DNA of 64,000 nucleotides from an uncultured Flavobacterium sp. (GCF_963422545.1 NZ_OY730230.1:186001-250000), one strand, 5' to 3'; positions 1 through 10,324 are shown, counted from the stretch's first letter. Notes: a model not told the origin generated them from the letters alone. Numbers and translations are program-made.

Positions 1-275
1 TCGGCTATTTTTTCCCTTAATAAACTGCGCATTTTCCTGCTCAGGTCAAATTCAAGATCATTATAATCGCAGGAACCCAGATCAAGTTCCAGCGATTCGA
101 TTCGCCAGCTTTGTTCCGGCGGGCACAACTCATTAAATATATTGGCGACTTCTCTGGGCAGCGTGATTTTGCTCCAGGTACTCAATCGTTCCTGAAGCCT
201 GTAACTTTCCGTTTTTTGGTCAAAAGTTGTGTCCCACTTTAGACTCGATACAATATGGCTATTTATCTCTTCCAT
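1..275 (-). CDS. Contractile injection system tape-measure protein (N-terminal part, runs off window)
   Basis: Partial gene; about 91 codons are visible before the left edge. The start ATG overlaps the end of the preceding baseplate gene by 17 bases, so it is translationally coupled to the eCIS operon. The visible N-terminus has HIVSS early, then a WD pair, and an IESLELDLGS stretch near residues 59-68; an I-x-x-LE-DLG segment of this kind is typical of the N-terminal domain of Bacteroidota CIS tape-measure proteins (Afp14-like), which set tube length. The characteristic C-terminal part lies outside the window, so length and domain order cannot be judged. A second, complete protein of this family starts at 63389. 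Family call is by recognition of the N-terminal pattern and by its position after the baseplate genes. Confidence 0.75.
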   Translation of the reverse strand, partial: MEEINSHIVSSLKWDTTFDQKTESYRLQERLSTWSKITLPREVANIFNELCPPEQSWRIESLELDLGSCDYNDLEFDLSRKMRSLLREKIA

Positions 276-3012
276 TTTTTGTTGCTAAAATTGGGGTTAA
301 ACTTTTGATTAAATTTACTGCAGATTGTTCAGAATCAATAATCATTGTTTCTTCTAAGTTATCTTTTTGCGTGTCTGTCAAATCCAAATCATTTTTGTAA
401 CGCAAACTCTCATGCCAATGGCAGTATTTAGGAATAAGAGTTTCTAATTCGTCAAGTTTTACATACAGACATTCGTATTGTAAACTTGCCGGAAGACTGA
501 TTTTAAGAAACTGTTTCAGACGTTTTTTAAATTCAGGCGTTTTTAGCTCCGGAATAAAATCAGGAAAGATCAGGATTGTATTTTTCTTAAAAAGCACATC
601 ATTAATTGCAAAGGTTCCGTTTCCAGAAGAAATTGTAATGCGATAGGAGTAACCCGGCAAATTTGTTTTTATATAATTTCTCGGAATTATTGTTTCGGGA
701 TTGCTAACTGTAAACGAATACTTTTCGTTAGAAAATTCCAAATAATTCTGCAAAAGTTCTGCGTTCAGTGTTCTTTCGTCAATCGTATTTATAATATGAT
801 TAATATTTGCAGTTGATTTAAAATCAATATTTTGAATGCTGTGCAGCGTATTATTGGTTGAAGTTTGCTTTACGATTTCAAGATTGTATTTTAGCTGACT
901 TAAAAGGAGTGAAGTTTCTATAAAAATGCAGCCCTTTCTTTTTTCTTTAAGCCAGTATGCTTTCTTTAAGGTTTTAAATATTTTTAATCGATCTTCAGGA
1001 CTGTTTTGCTGCAGATCAAATAGAGATGTTATAAAATTGGAGTATATATTTTTTAATCCAAATAATAAATTCAGCTTTAATTCGAATCCCGAAAAATTAT
1101 TGAAATCTGTTTTGCTTAATTTTTCTTTTTTATTGATGTGATCTGATTTAAAAATAAAATCAGACGTGTTTGCATTTATATAATTAAAATGGTCATTTTT
1201 GATGGATTGCAGACTAACATCGATATTTTTATTAATGCCGGCAGTTATTTTTGAAGCGCTCAAAAAATTGTAAGCTTTTTGTCTGTTATAAGACAACAAA
1301 CCAAGGTTTTGCAAATACAAACTTTTCAGGATTATTTGATCTTTTCTTTTGTTTCCGGTATAAATAGTATTATCGATTATGGAGTCAATAACCATTGGCG
1401 ATTCGCCGTGTCTGGCAAGTAAATGATCCAGTAATTTGTTTCGGCGATCGAGGTTTGTATCTTCCTCTTCCATGATTTTCATCATCCCAAAAATGTACGG
1501 ATTGTATGGGTCCTGCTGATAATCTAACCAGCTTTTTTCTTTTATTTCCGTTTGAGTTTCTTCTCCAAAACTATAACCAAAAGTTTTATTGTTTTTTAAT
1601 AAAGGTTTGATATGTGGTACATTATACAAGGATTGATAAAAATAACTAGGCGAAAACATTTTGTACGGAACAGGATATTCTAAATGTTTTTTTTGAAATT
1701 TATCTTTTAAAGCATAATAATTTTCTTTGTCAGAAGGTGATCCGCAAAGTGAATTGGTGAAGGAAAACAGCTTAGAAATATTTGCCAATTGCGAAAATTG
1801 GTTTGCCAAAACCTGATCAAATAGGGTTAAATATCCTTTTAACTGACGGGATTGTGCTACTTGAATTGTGGCAGAATCATCTTCGATTTTATCATCGCCA
1901 AGACCATATTGCTGCGGAAATGTATTTTGAATCGAATAATAAGTATTGATATCTCTAAAACTGCTTGTTGGTAATTTTAAAGAAGGCTTGTTGTTTATGT
2001 TTGATGTGTTTTCTTCAAACTTACACGAACTTAACTGCAAAGGACCAACAGCATCTACAGGTAAATCTTTTCCGTTGCAGGTTAATAGGAGCTTTTGATT
2101 TTTGTAAGAAGTAAAAATATCGATCGACAATATTTGATTTACAGTCGATTGCAATTCTGAAACTGCTTTTATATCCTGATAAAACTGCAATCCTGAAACC
2201 GAAACTACTCCGTTTACAGATTCGATTACCGTAATTAAATCAATAGCTTTTAGAATGTCTTTTTTATCTGTTAAAGATTCGCTCAAAATCCAGCCATTTT
2301 TAAGATAAGGACCATCGTAAATTTCGGTAGAATCGTATCCGTTTTCTGTTAAAGTTTCATAACTCGCCTGAGCTATTTTTGGAAAAATATAAGAACGAAT
2401 TTTATTCTGAAGATCTAATAAAACCTCTTGTTCATCAACTTCTTTTTGAAGTTCTATTTTACCGCCAATCCAGCAATCTTGTGGCTTAAGCGCAATTGGC
2501 ATATTAAAAAGTTCTCCGATATTACGGCACTGATTAAGATAATAAAATGCCGATTCGCAAATAATAGTCAATTCAGCCGGAACTGTAATATCCGGATTGA
2601 TATAAAGATAAACCTGATAAACTCTGTTAAAAGGCGGGATATTTGTACCAAAAGCTGTTATCGTAACATTGTAAATATCTTTGATGCCATCGATGAGGTA
2701 TTTTTTGTAATCGTCGATGGTGTATGGCGAAGTTGTCAGGATTTTATAAGGCAAATAAAACTGATTTTCGATTTCTAATTTGCCATGAGAATCCGTCAGA
2801 ATATCCGGAATCGAGAAATCTGTGCAATAACCTAATTCTGTAAGAGCATAACAAACCTGATCTAAAATGGTCATTCCGGGATCACTTGGGTTAAAGTTTG
2901 TCCACTGATTTCCAATATGATTTTGGATATAATCAATAGCTTCGTCTTTCAGGAAATTAAAATCCTGATGCGCCGGAAGCGGAGTTTTTGATATGTGATT
3001 AATTGTATCCAT
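259..3012 (-). CDS. Large eCIS baseplate protein (Afp12-like)
   Basis: A 917-residue protein directly after the J-like baseplate gene (5-base gap) and overlapping the tape-measure gene. Near residues 35-65 it has WTNFNPSDPGMTILDQ followed by YALTELGYCTDF; this 'NpSDPG.TiLe..aYa.tdLgyr' signature marks the large baseplate wedge-associated proteins that follow the J protein in AFP-like clusters. The remainder is mixed alpha/beta with no recognisable enzyme motif. Expected role: assembly of the outer baseplate wedge around the spike, in the cytoplasmic pre-particle. No signal peptide, as expected for eCIS parts that assemble in the cytoplasm. The short plus-strand reading frames inside it are treated as chance. 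Confidence 0.8.
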   Translation of the reverse strand: MDTINHISKTPLPAHQDFNFLKDEAIDYIQNHIGNQWTNFNPSDPGMTILDQVCYALTELGYCTDFSIPDILTDSHGKLEIENQFYLPYKILTTSPYTIDDYKKYLIDGIKDIYNVTITAFGTNIPPFNRVYQVYLYINPDITVPAELTIICESAFYYLNQCRNIGELFNMPIALKPQDCWIGGKIELQKEVDEQEVLLDLQNKIRSYIFPKIAQASYETLTENGYDSTEIYDGPYLKNGWILSESLTDKKDILKAIDLITVIESVNGVVSVSGLQFYQDIKAVSELQSTVNQILSIDIFTSYKNQKLLLTCNGKDLPVDAVGPLQLSSCKFEENTSNINNKPSLKLPTSSFRDINTYYSIQNTFPQQYGLGDDKIEDDSATIQVAQSRQLKGYLTLFDQVLANQFSQLANISKLFSFTNSLCGSPSDKENYYALKDKFQKKHLEYPVPYKMFSPSYFYQSLYNVPHIKPLLKNNKTFGYSFGEETQTEIKEKSWLDYQQDPYNPYIFGMMKIMEEEDTNLDRRNKLLDHLLARHGESPMVIDSIIDNTIYTGNKRKDQIILKSLYLQNLGLLSYNRQKAYNFLSASKITAGINKNIDVSLQSIKNDHFNYINANTSDFIFKSDHINKKEKLSKTDFNNFSGFELKLNLLFGLKNIYSNFITSLFDLQQNSPEDRLKIFKTLKKAYWLKEKRKGCIFIETSLLLSQLKYNLEIVKQTSTNNTLHSIQNIDFKSTANINHIINTIDERTLNAELLQNYLEFSNEKYSFTVSNPETIIPRNYIKTNLPGYSYRITISSGNGTFAINDVLFKKNTILIFPDFIPELKTPEFKKRLKQFLKISLPASLQYECLYVKLDELETLIPKYCHWHESLRYKNDLDLTDTQKDNLEETMIIDSEQSAVNLIKSLTPILATKNGRDK

Positions 3013-3017
3013 TTATA

Positions 3018-6000
3018 CTAGAAAATAATATTATGATCTGGTGCCGAAATTAAAAGCGTCGATTGCCCGTAAGGCTTTACAGTGTCTTTTTTTGTTTTTA
3101 TATAGGTTTTTTCTCCCGTGGCCGGATCGAAAAAATAGGTCGTGAACGAGACACTTTCGACTGTTGCAACTCCTTCAATATTTTGAATAAAAGTGCTTAC
3201 TTTGGCATTAATCAGCGGTTTGTCAATTGCTATTTGAGCAGGACAATTTGCGATCCAGGGCGATAAGTAAACTTTTAGTGCGTTATTTACGTTTTTTCTA
3301 ATTAGTGTGATCTCATAGCCGCTTTTAACCGAAATTGTTGCAGTTATAATAACATATTCCAAATTAAAATTAGACACTTGCAGGTTTACAAATGGCGATG
3401 AATTGGCGTTTAAAAATTTTTTAACCTGAATTTCAAGTGAGTTTGTAACCAAAGGAATAAATGCATTGGTATCATTATCTGTAGCTATTTTTTTTACCAG
3501 ATAAACATTTGTACTATTATCACTTTTTTTAGTTACTACTTTTGAATAATAAACCGAATCAAATTTTTCAGCAATCAAAGTATAATAATCTGCAGGTGTA
3601 CTTGCTCTGTTTTTTGTTTTGATGCTATTGCTGACTCTTTTATTTCTATCGGTTTTGTTTTCGGCAGCTTTTCCTCCAAAAGATGGAAATGGCTGTATTA
3701 TTGTGCCTATTTCGGGAATTTTACCTTCTGGTTTTGTAATAATACTAGCCTCAATTTGCGGCGTTTGTGTATCTGACAAAAACGTAGTTCCGGTTCTTTG
3801 CACAGTAAATCCGTTGGTTTGCAAAAAAACGGTTTTAGAAAATGATTCCGGTTTTCCGGTAACCGCGATAGAAATCCAATTGTTAGTTCCCGGCATTATC
3901 GTTTTGTTGTTATTGCAATCTTTCGGAATTGGAAGTTCAATAATTCCTGAACATCTAAACTGACTTGTTTCATCAGATAAAGCCTGAATACTGTTCCACC
4001 CTGAATCACTTAAATAATAATATTGCAGCGTATTTTCGATACTAAGTGAGGTTGAGTTTCTGGCCAGTTCAAAATATAGATTTAAAGTGCTGTTGCAGAT
4101 TAAATTATCCAGTTCTATAAATAATGCGCCACTATAATCAAATGGCGGATAAAGTAACAAACCATTTTCATTTTTGGCTGTATACATACCGGCAATTGCT
4201 GTATTTAATGGCTTTGTATGTTTTTCTTTGATCTTGGCACTGTCAAATACAGTATAGTTTGAAAATGGGGAATATATAAAATATTGCAACGGATAATCTT
4301 CTGCCTTTCCATCAAGTCTATAGGTTACACTCGCTGTATAAGTCGCCGAAAAGGTTTGTATTTTTGGCGCAAACGGCACATTGGCGGCAGCAAGAAAATC
4401 AGTTACTTCTTTGTCTTTTGCCATAGTAATCTTATTGCCATTCTGGAGCGCAATACTGGCAACTACATTTGCATATAATTCTGATCCAAAACCATAATCA
4501 GGGCTGGATAATGTCATTTTTATAAATCCTGATGAACTTGTCTCAGTAAATTTTAAAACCTCTTTTTGAATATTTGGGTCGGGCTGCCAGGTTTTAGAAA
4601 CCGTTTGTGCTTCTGCTGTATTTGTGTTTTGAGCCGGATTTACTTTAGAATATACATAATAACTGCTTGATGTATTCAGAACAGGCTTTTTAGGATCTCC
4701 CGGGTCAAGGTCGAACAAGTAAACTGGCGGAAGAGTTGTATCAGCTGGTACAAAATGGCTATTGTTCTTATTGTTTTTAATTTTAGTCATTCTAAGACCT
4801 TGCCACGATTTTTCCTGCATGATACTAAAATCAGCTGTAAAACTGTCATTTGCGAACACGATTTCACGTTTTGGAGTAACTATATTTGGAAAAAGCCAGT
4901 GTTTGACTGTTTCTTCAATGATATTTGGTTTTTTGGGTGGCGGATACAAATAGTCGTTGTATTGTTTGTAATACACTTCAAAATTTGCGGGTCTTTTGTC
5001 CCAATCAATTTCTACAATAAGACTGTCCAGAGGTTTGCTCAGGATTTCATTATTTCCGATAATAAAATTGGCATTCACTAACGGAATTGGGCCAAAAGGA
5101 GGGTAGGGAGTTTTTGTATTCAGCTCTCCAAAATCATTATACAACTGAAATGTTTTGACACCTGTTACATTTAATTTAATAGTTATCGAAGTAATTTTGG
5201 GAGGCCTACTTGGGTTCGAAATATTCTGAAACAAAATCTTCATCATAGGCCAATCGCTGTTTAATCCGTCGGGATTAATTGAGAAAGGCTCAATTGCAGC
5301 TTCAGTTGGATCGATATTAATGGTTATTTTAAAAACATTGTTTGGCTGATTTTCGTCCGGTTTAAAATTGTCCTGCACTAAATCCAGTTTTAGCCAATCA
5401 TTTTGAGTACTCAAATAATAACTGGCTCCCTGCATTAATTGTAAATCTACCGGAAGATCGAATTTAAGACTGATCGTAATAGTTCTTTGCCCTTCTCGCA
5501 ATAATAACATTGGCGAGGCAAATGCAATTCCAATCGCTGAAGAATTTACTTTTTGATTACCTGATCCAAAAGTTTCCCAACTGATTACCTTATTTTCAGT
5601 ATCTAATTGAATACTCGTAGGTTTAACAATAGATTGTAAATTATATGAAGCGTTGGCTTTATTTTGATAAGAAAGCGTGTGTACACTTGTAATCGTGGCA
5701 GGATTTAGATTTACATTTTTTTGAGAAGCAAACAAAATAGGATTCTTTTGTGCATCAACGCCCGCATTAAACGAAGTTCCGGCTGGCAATGTATAAACCT
5801 GTGTTGGTTTTGCCAGAGTTGCATATAAAAAAGTCTGATCTGCAATGGCAGGTAATTTGGTTTGTTTTAAAATATCTTTATAATAAAAATCAAGATGTTT
5901 CTCTGAAATACCATTTAACTGATTTTGCTGAACTTTGAGAACATTTACAAAAGAACGCAAAAGGGTTGTATCCGGAAACTGTCCTTTTTTGACATTTAAT

Positions 6001-6746
6001 TTCTTAAATTCTTTAGCCGAATGATGAATTATGGTTTCTAAAAACAGGAACAAATGATCGCCTATTTTTGTTAGAATATCCAGACTAAAAGACGTTATGG
6101 TTGCTGTTGCCTCCTCGATAGTTTGCTTTGTTTCGTACCCAAAAACTTGCCAAAAAGGTGTTTTATCTTTATTGATATGCCAGATATTTTTGTCAAAAGA
6201 ATCAAATTCTCTAAGAGGCGCAGGCGCAACAAATACACTGTCGATCGACAATCGGTATAAATATTCTCTAAAAGATTGAATCGCCCAAAAGTCTATGCTT
6301 AATCTGTTTTTTACTTCTTGTAAAATATACGTTTTGAGATCATATATTTCGTTATTGCTTAACATATAATGCGTCCAGCGTTCGATGATTTTATAAATCT
6401 CCGTAATACGATCAAACAGCATGTTTAAAGCTTTTGAGCTTGGATTATCGCTTTTTTCGTTTTGCGCTAATCTCTGAACTTCGGCACAGCTGTTTTTATA
6501 TTCAGAATGAAGTTTTTTGTAGTTTATTTTTGAAATTGAAACCATCAAAAAAACCGGATCTTTTAGTAAAAACGGACTCCAGTTTCCTTTGATTGTATTG
6601 TTATCATTGTAAAAATTGATCAGTTTACTAAATTCCGTCAAAAAGTACAACCAGTCTTGTTCTGTTCTTCCGTCTATCAAATGCGGACTTGGAACGAGTG
6701 CTTCGTTGAGTGAATTTATGGCGCTATTTTGATCAATTAGAATCAT
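3018..6746 (-). CDS. eCIS baseplate J-like protein (Afp11/gp47-like)
   Basis: A 1242-residue protein whose ATG overlaps the gp25 gene stop by 4 bases (ATGA-type). The C-terminal third holds a segment with NRASTPADYYTLIAEKFDSV (about residues 1065-1085), matching the 'E..H/KnRAvt..DYe.l..e.FP.v' hallmark of baseplate J/gp47 proteins, then a repeated beta-rich region ending with a domain typical of J-like C-termini (IKVSTFIQNIEGVATVESV-like). Role: main component of the baseplate wedge, joining the spike/hub to the sheath. The unusual length compared with phage gp47 (about 400-500 residues) is usual for AFP-type clusters of Bacteroidota. Next to gp25 and upstream of the second large baseplate gene. 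Confidence 0.88.
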   Translation of the reverse strand: MILIDQNSAINSLNEALVPSPHLIDGRTEQDWLYFLTEFSKLINFYNDNNTIKGNWSPFLLKDPVFLMVSISKINYKKLHSEYKNSCAEVQRLAQNEKSDNPSSKALNMLFDRITEIYKIIERWTHYMLSNNEIYDLKTYILQEVKNRLSIDFWAIQSFREYLYRLSIDSVFVAPAPLREFDSFDKNIWHINKDKTPFWQVFGYETKQTIEEATATITSFSLDILTKIGDHLFLFLETIIHHSAKEFKKLNVKKGQFPDTTLLRSFVNVLKVQQNQLNGISEKHLDFYYKDILKQTKLPAIADQTFLYATLAKPTQVYTLPAGTSFNAGVDAQKNPILFASQKNVNLNPATITSVHTLSYQNKANASYNLQSIVKPTSIQLDTENKVISWETFGSGNQKVNSSAIGIAFASPMLLLREGQRTITISLKFDLPVDLQLMQGASYYLSTQNDWLKLDLVQDNFKPDENQPNNVFKITINIDPTEAAIEPFSINPDGLNSDWPMMKILFQNISNPSRPPKITSITIKLNVTGVKTFQLYNDFGELNTKTPYPPFGPIPLVNANFIIGNNEILSKPLDSLIVEIDWDKRPANFEVYYKQYNDYLYPPPKKPNIIEETVKHWLFPNIVTPKREIVFANDSFTADFSIMQEKSWQGLRMTKIKNNKNNSHFVPADTTLPPVYLFDLDPGDPKKPVLNTSSSYYVYSKVNPAQNTNTAEAQTVSKTWQPDPNIQKEVLKFTETSSSGFIKMTLSSPDYGFGSELYANVVASIALQNGNKITMAKDKEVTDFLAAANVPFAPKIQTFSATYTASVTYRLDGKAEDYPLQYFIYSPFSNYTVFDSAKIKEKHTKPLNTAIAGMYTAKNENGLLLYPPFDYSGALFIELDNLICNSTLNLYFELARNSTSLSIENTLQYYYLSDSGWNSIQALSDETSQFRCSGIIELPIPKDCNNNKTIMPGTNNWISIAVTGKPESFSKTVFLQTNGFTVQRTGTTFLSDTQTPQIEASIITKPEGKIPEIGTIIQPFPSFGGKAAENKTDRNKRVSNSIKTKNRASTPADYYTLIAEKFDSVYYSKVVTKKSDNSTNVYLVKKIATDNDTNAFIPLVTNSLEIQVKKFLNANSSPFVNLQVSNFNLEYVIITATISVKSGYEITLIRKNVNNALKVYLSPWIANCPAQIAIDKPLINAKVSTFIQNIEGVATVESVSFTTYFFDPATGEKTYIKTKKDTVKPYGQSTLLISAPDHNIIF

Positions 6747-7177
6747 TTTTTTCGATCTAAGTTTGTTCCTTCTTTCAAATAAAACGGGAACACATAATTA
6801 TGTCTGGTATTGGTTTTTGAGTAGATATAACTAATCAGGATTTCCATTTTTCCGTTTAATACATCAGTCGACGCCACTTTTACATCTTGTACCAGTATTC
6901 TGGGTTCGTAGCGTAATAAGGCAAATTTGATAGTTTCTATAATTTCGCCTTTGAGTGTATTGTCAATTTTTTTGAACATATATTGTTGTAACCCTGAACC
7001 AAAACCAGATTCAAGAGTACGCTCACCTTTACTGGTGTTCAGGATAACATTGATCGATTCGTTGATATTGGTTTCATTAGCAGACAAATTCAGTTGATGA
7101 TTGTCTACAGAGAAAGACACAGGAAATGCCCATCCTGAACCTAAAAAAACAGTTTCTTTATGTTCTATATTATCCAC
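6743..7177 (-). CDS. gp25-like baseplate wedge protein
   Basis: A 144-residue protein of the GPW/gp25 family. It shows the usual order: FLGSGWAFPVSF near residues 11-22, INVILNTSKGERTLESGFGS around residues 40-60 (the conserved 'il.T..GeR...p.fG' core) and a C-terminal strand region. It overlaps PAAR by 8 bases at its start and the J-like gene by 4 bases at its end, so all three are probably coupled in translation. Role: lysozyme-fold-like wedge protein that starts sheath polymerisation on the baseplate. Family length fits well. Confidence 0.93.
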   Translation of the reverse strand: MDNIEHKETVFLGSGWAFPVSFSVDNHQLNLSANETNINESINVILNTSKGERTLESGFGSGLQQYMFKKIDNTLKGEIIETIKFALLRYEPRILVQDVKVASTDVLNGKMEILISYIYSKTNTRHNYVFPFYLKEGTNLDRKK

Positions 7178-7469
7178 CTATTATAACATTAAATGCTCCA
7201 AGGACAATCGATCCCCCGTGAGCGGTTTTATCTCCCATTCTTGCCGCTGGCATACCGCAAATCTTAACCGTTGCCGATCCTTGTATGATAGAATCCGGCG
7301 GTCCTACACAAACCAGCATATCACCAACTTTGGCTGCCGGTAATTTTGCAATCAAAACCGTTGGTGCGCCCGGACCAACTATTGGCCCGCCAACATGCGG
7401 AACAGGTGGTACTCCCGGAGTAACCATAGGACATTGGTGAAAATCTGTAAGTCTTGCTGCTGGAGGCAT
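7170..7469 (-). CDS. PAAR-domain spike tip protein
   Basis: A 99-residue PAAR protein: MPPAARLTD at the start, glycine/proline-rich turns in the middle, and a second PAARMGD motif around residues 72-79. PAAR proteins cap the VgrG-like spike with a sharp cone and often help hold cargo. No extra effector domain is fused to it. The start lies 381 bases downstream of the spike gene's stop, the largest gap inside the structural operon; that gap is full of repeats (7476-7850). Confidence 0.95.
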   Translation of the reverse strand: MPPAARLTDFHQCPMVTPGVPPVPHVGGPIVGPGAPTVLIAKLPAAKVGDMLVCVGPPDSIIQGSATVKICGMPAARMGDKTAHGGSIVLGAFNVIIGG

Positions 7470-7475
7470 ATTTTT

Positions 7476-7850
7476 TTAATTGTTAATGGTTGATTGTTGA
7501 TTGTTGTTTAATCGTTTAATTGTTTAATTGTTTTGTCGTTTAATTGTTTAATCGTTATTGTTGTTTAATCGGTTAATTGCTTTGTCGTTTAATCGTTTTT
7601 TGTTGATTCGTTTTGTTGTTATGTCAAAATAAATCTCTCAATCTTGTCATTTCGACCGGAGGGAGAAATCGCACACGAAACTCCGTTGCTATAATCGCTA
7701 ATCTTTGTCGAGATACTAGTGTGATCTCTCGTTCCTCGAGATGACAAAAAAATGCGATTACTACCGTGTAAACTATTGTTTACGTACTATTGTCTACAAT
7801 CTACTTCGACAAAGCATGATAATTAACCATTAACAATCAACAATCAATAA
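7476..7850. repeat. Repeat-rich insertion within the eCIS operon (spike-PAAR gap)
   Basis: The 381-base gap between the spike and PAAR genes has no credible gene. From 7476 to about 7620 there is a degenerate tandem array of TGTTTAAT(C/T)-like units. A TTGTCATTTCGA-type REP palindrome follows at about 7644-7747, related to the one at 17083-17184. The gap ends at about 7822-7850 with a TTAACCATTAACAATCAACA block that is partly inverted relative to the first units. Such elements can form hairpins in the polycistronic message and lower expression of the downstream genes. Confidence 0.75.
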
Positions 7851-9650
7851 TTAATTAATCATTACCATTGCACCCTTCAACGTTAGTTCCATTCCTCCGG
7901 TGACTTGCGCCGCTTGACCGCCATCTGCGGCGTATTGTATAGATGCATTTTCTTTGATATTCAGGCCTTTTGTTGCTACATCGCCGCTACTTGCTTCAAT
8001 TGTAACACCTTGCGTTCCTTTGATCGAAACATTTTGCTGCGCTGATATATTGATATTATTTTTGCTTGACATATCAATACCACTGCTAGACATTATGATA
8101 CTATTTTCATTTTCGTCCTGAATAGTAATTTTCTTGTCTTTGTCGCTGATTATGATGGTGTTTTTATTGGGAGTTTCAACGGTCCAGATTTTGTTTTCAT
8201 CATCAAATTGCACCGAAATTCCTGATTTGGAAACGATTGCTTTTATTGAATTTTTATCGTTTGGATTTAATCCTGTAAAGGGTTTTATTTTGGTACTGCT
8301 ATAAACGCTGCCCAATATCACGGGATAACGCGGATCTTCGTTTATGAAACCAAGAATTACTTCGTCTCCAACTTCGGGCAAGAAGAAAGCTCCGGCGCCG
8401 CTTGTTGAATAAAAATTGGTAAGCCGTGCCCAAATTCCTTCACCTTTTGGATCTAATAACGGAGCGGTCACTAAAATTCGATATTGAGAATCGGGATCAT
8501 CGTACAGCTGTTTTACAGTTGCGTTAAAAAGACCTTTTGCACCGGGAATAAGTCCTGAAGCTGGCGGAGCCATTACATCCGGTTCTTCGGTAAACCAAAA
8601 TGGAGAAAGTCCTAATGTAACTTCTGTAACCCAGTTTCCTTGTGATAAATCATGAACGACGCCTCCAATTAGGTAATCGCCATTAAAACGATCTCCAAGA
8701 CCGCCGAAGGTCATGTATTTTCCGGGATCTACCAGGTTTGTACCCTGAAATTTGGCTTCTCCCATAATTTTAGAATATTCACTTTTTATGATCTGTGCTT
8801 TTGACCAATTGGTTAAATCGACAGTTTCTATTGGTGCCGAAGTTTGCAATTGATATTCAGAAAGCCCAATAACTTTGGATAGTTTTTCTGTAGATAAATT
8901 TCCAGATCCTGTCACTGTTGGTGATGCCTGACCATTTACAATTGCCTGCGTTTTAAAATCCCAGGAATTAGCTTTTACATCCCCTAATTGTGTAATTGCA
9001 TTCAATTTGGCATTAAATTCAAGCAGGTTATCGCCATAAGTTACTGTAAGCACAGATGTTGTGGTTTTATCAGGAGGATATACAGAAATTTTTCCGTTAA
9101 TAGTCGTTACAATCAATCCGTTTGCTTCGGCAAGAGCTAGTATATAATCCCAATCAGTTACATAATATTGTACTTGTTGCGGCCAGATTGTAGTTGTAGC
9201 AGTAACATCTGAGCTTAATCCTGAATAGGTTTGTATTATGGCTGTTATAGTATTGCTGTCTTCATGTTTGGGGTAGGTAAGGCTTTTTCGGCCTACGATC
9301 ATTTTTATGGCTTTGTCACGACATTCAACTTCTAAAGCTGATCCTACCAAACTATCAATACGAATGGTTTGACTCACAATTAGACCCGAAAAAACAACTT
9401 GATTTTTGTTGTCATATCCTGCTTCGATACTAATTTCTGCACCGGGAACAAAGGTCGAAGACGAACTAGCGTCAAATGTTCCTGTATTGGGTTCTCCGTC
9501 CAGAATTGTGACTCTTGCAGAAGCAATTCGGTTCACTTTTTTTTCGACGTGAACAGAAAGCACACTTAGTTCATCTGGTACTGCTGTACCATTGACTTTA
9601 ACCGTGAATGTTGCAATTCCGCCACTTTTTATTTCGTCTGAAGCGCTCAT
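7851..9650 (-). CDS. VgrG-like spike protein (gp27/gp5-like, Afp8/Pvc8)
   Basis: A 599-residue spike protein. The N-terminal about 350 residues match the gp27-like hub fold. An OB-fold (gp5 N-terminal type) lies near residues 390-455 with FFLPEVGDEVILGFINEDPR and then YPVILGSVYS, a hallmark of VgrG/baseplate V proteins. The last about 120 residues are short repeated strands (NNINISAQQNVSIKG-like), giving the triple beta-helix needle. Forms the trimeric central spike on which PAAR sits. The ATG overlaps the stop of the LysM gene by one base (TAATG). No additional effector extension is visible after the needle. Confidence 0.92.
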   Translation of the reverse strand: MSASDEIKSGGIATFTVKVNGTAVPDELSVLSVHVEKKVNRIASARVTILDGEPNTGTFDASSSSTFVPGAEISIEAGYDNKNQVVFSGLIVSQTIRIDSLVGSALEVECRDKAIKMIVGRKSLTYPKHEDSNTITAIIQTYSGLSSDVTATTTIWPQQVQYYVTDWDYILALAEANGLIVTTINGKISVYPPDKTTTSVLTVTYGDNLLEFNAKLNAITQLGDVKANSWDFKTQAIVNGQASPTVTGSGNLSTEKLSKVIGLSEYQLQTSAPIETVDLTNWSKAQIIKSEYSKIMGEAKFQGTNLVDPGKYMTFGGLGDRFNGDYLIGGVVHDLSQGNWVTEVTLGLSPFWFTEEPDVMAPPASGLIPGAKGLFNATVKQLYDDPDSQYRILVTAPLLDPKGEGIWARLTNFYSTSGAGAFFLPEVGDEVILGFINEDPRYPVILGSVYSSTKIKPFTGLNPNDKNSIKAIVSKSGISVQFDDENKIWTVETPNKNTIIISDKDKKITIQDENENSIIMSSSGIDMSSKNNINISAQQNVSIKGTQGVTIEASSGDVATKGLNIKENASIQYAADGGQAAQVTGGMELTLKGAMVMIN

Positions 9651-10324
9651 TAATTAGAAGGATTTATGGGTGGAAATATTAATTTGTCGATACCATTGAG
9701 GTTTCTGAATTTGTTGAGTTTGTTAAATCCTGCAACTTGTATATAGTACGAATCATCATCCCATATTTTTTGGCACAATTGCGGTAAAGATATTCCCTCT
9801 GTAACGGCAACAATATGAGTAAGATCCGGAGATTGCGGAGCATCAGTTCTGGTTACTGCTTTGGGAGAAATATAGCGGGTAAAAGACAAAGATATCTTTG
9901 CTCTCAGCGGACTTCCGTCTGGTTTAAACAGGGTGTAGGAGATGTCAATAGAAGTGAGAACTCCGTTAAATGTAATATTTTGACCCCATTGTACTTTTAC
10001 AAAATTAGGACGGTGTATTTTACCGTTATAGGTATAAATAATCGTTTCTAATGCTGTTACTTCCTTAGCCATATCAGTACGTTTTGCATCTACGATACCT
10101 GTACAGTCTATGACCATTTCAAAACTTAATTTATCGCTTGGTGTACTCTTGTACTTTTGCGAAGCCGAGCTTGTTGCCGGAGCCTGCTGCTCGTTGTATT
10201 CAATGCTTTTTTGTATTTTGATATTATCAGGATTAATCATGAAAGCATAGGGATCTCCAGAGAGTTTATTCTCAAATTCCTCGTCTGTATATCCCGTTAT
10301 TTTCATTAATTCTAAGCTTGCCAT
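9650..10324 (-). CDS. CIS tube-initiating protein with LysM domain (Afp7/Pvc7-like)
   Basis: A 224-residue protein. The N-terminal about 160 residues resemble a CIS tube/hub-adaptor fold: it refers to INPDNIKIQKSIEYNEQQA near residue 30, typical of the 'CIS tube protein N-terminal' family. The C-terminal about 55 residues look like a LysM module (HIVAVTEGISLPQLCQKIWD then KLNKFRNLNGIDKLIFPP). In AFP-like particles this protein links the spike to the first tube ring. It is coupled to the spike gene by a one-base overlap. A 165-base repeat-bearing gap separates it from the upstream small DUF5908 gene. Confidence 0.88.
   Translation of the reverse strand: MASLELMKITGYTDEEFENKLSGDPYAFMINPDNIKIQKSIEYNEQQAPATSSASQKYKSTPSDKLSFEMVIDCTGIVDAKRTDMAKEVTALETIIYTYNGKIHRPNFVKVQWGQNITFNGVLTSIDISYTLFKPDGSPLRAKISLSFTRYISPKAVTRTDAPQSPDLTHIVAVTEGISLPQLCQKIWDDDSYYIQVAGFNKLNKFRNLNGIDKLIFPPINPSN

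Noticed and set aside
926..1141. Plus-strand gene of 71 codons
   Set aside because: Antisense inside the baseplate gene with no recognisable product; typical shadow frame. The same applies to 2428-2778 and 3619-3963.
7476..7620. CRISPR-like repeats
   Set aside because: Short, degenerate TGTTTAAT units without regular spacers or cas genes.
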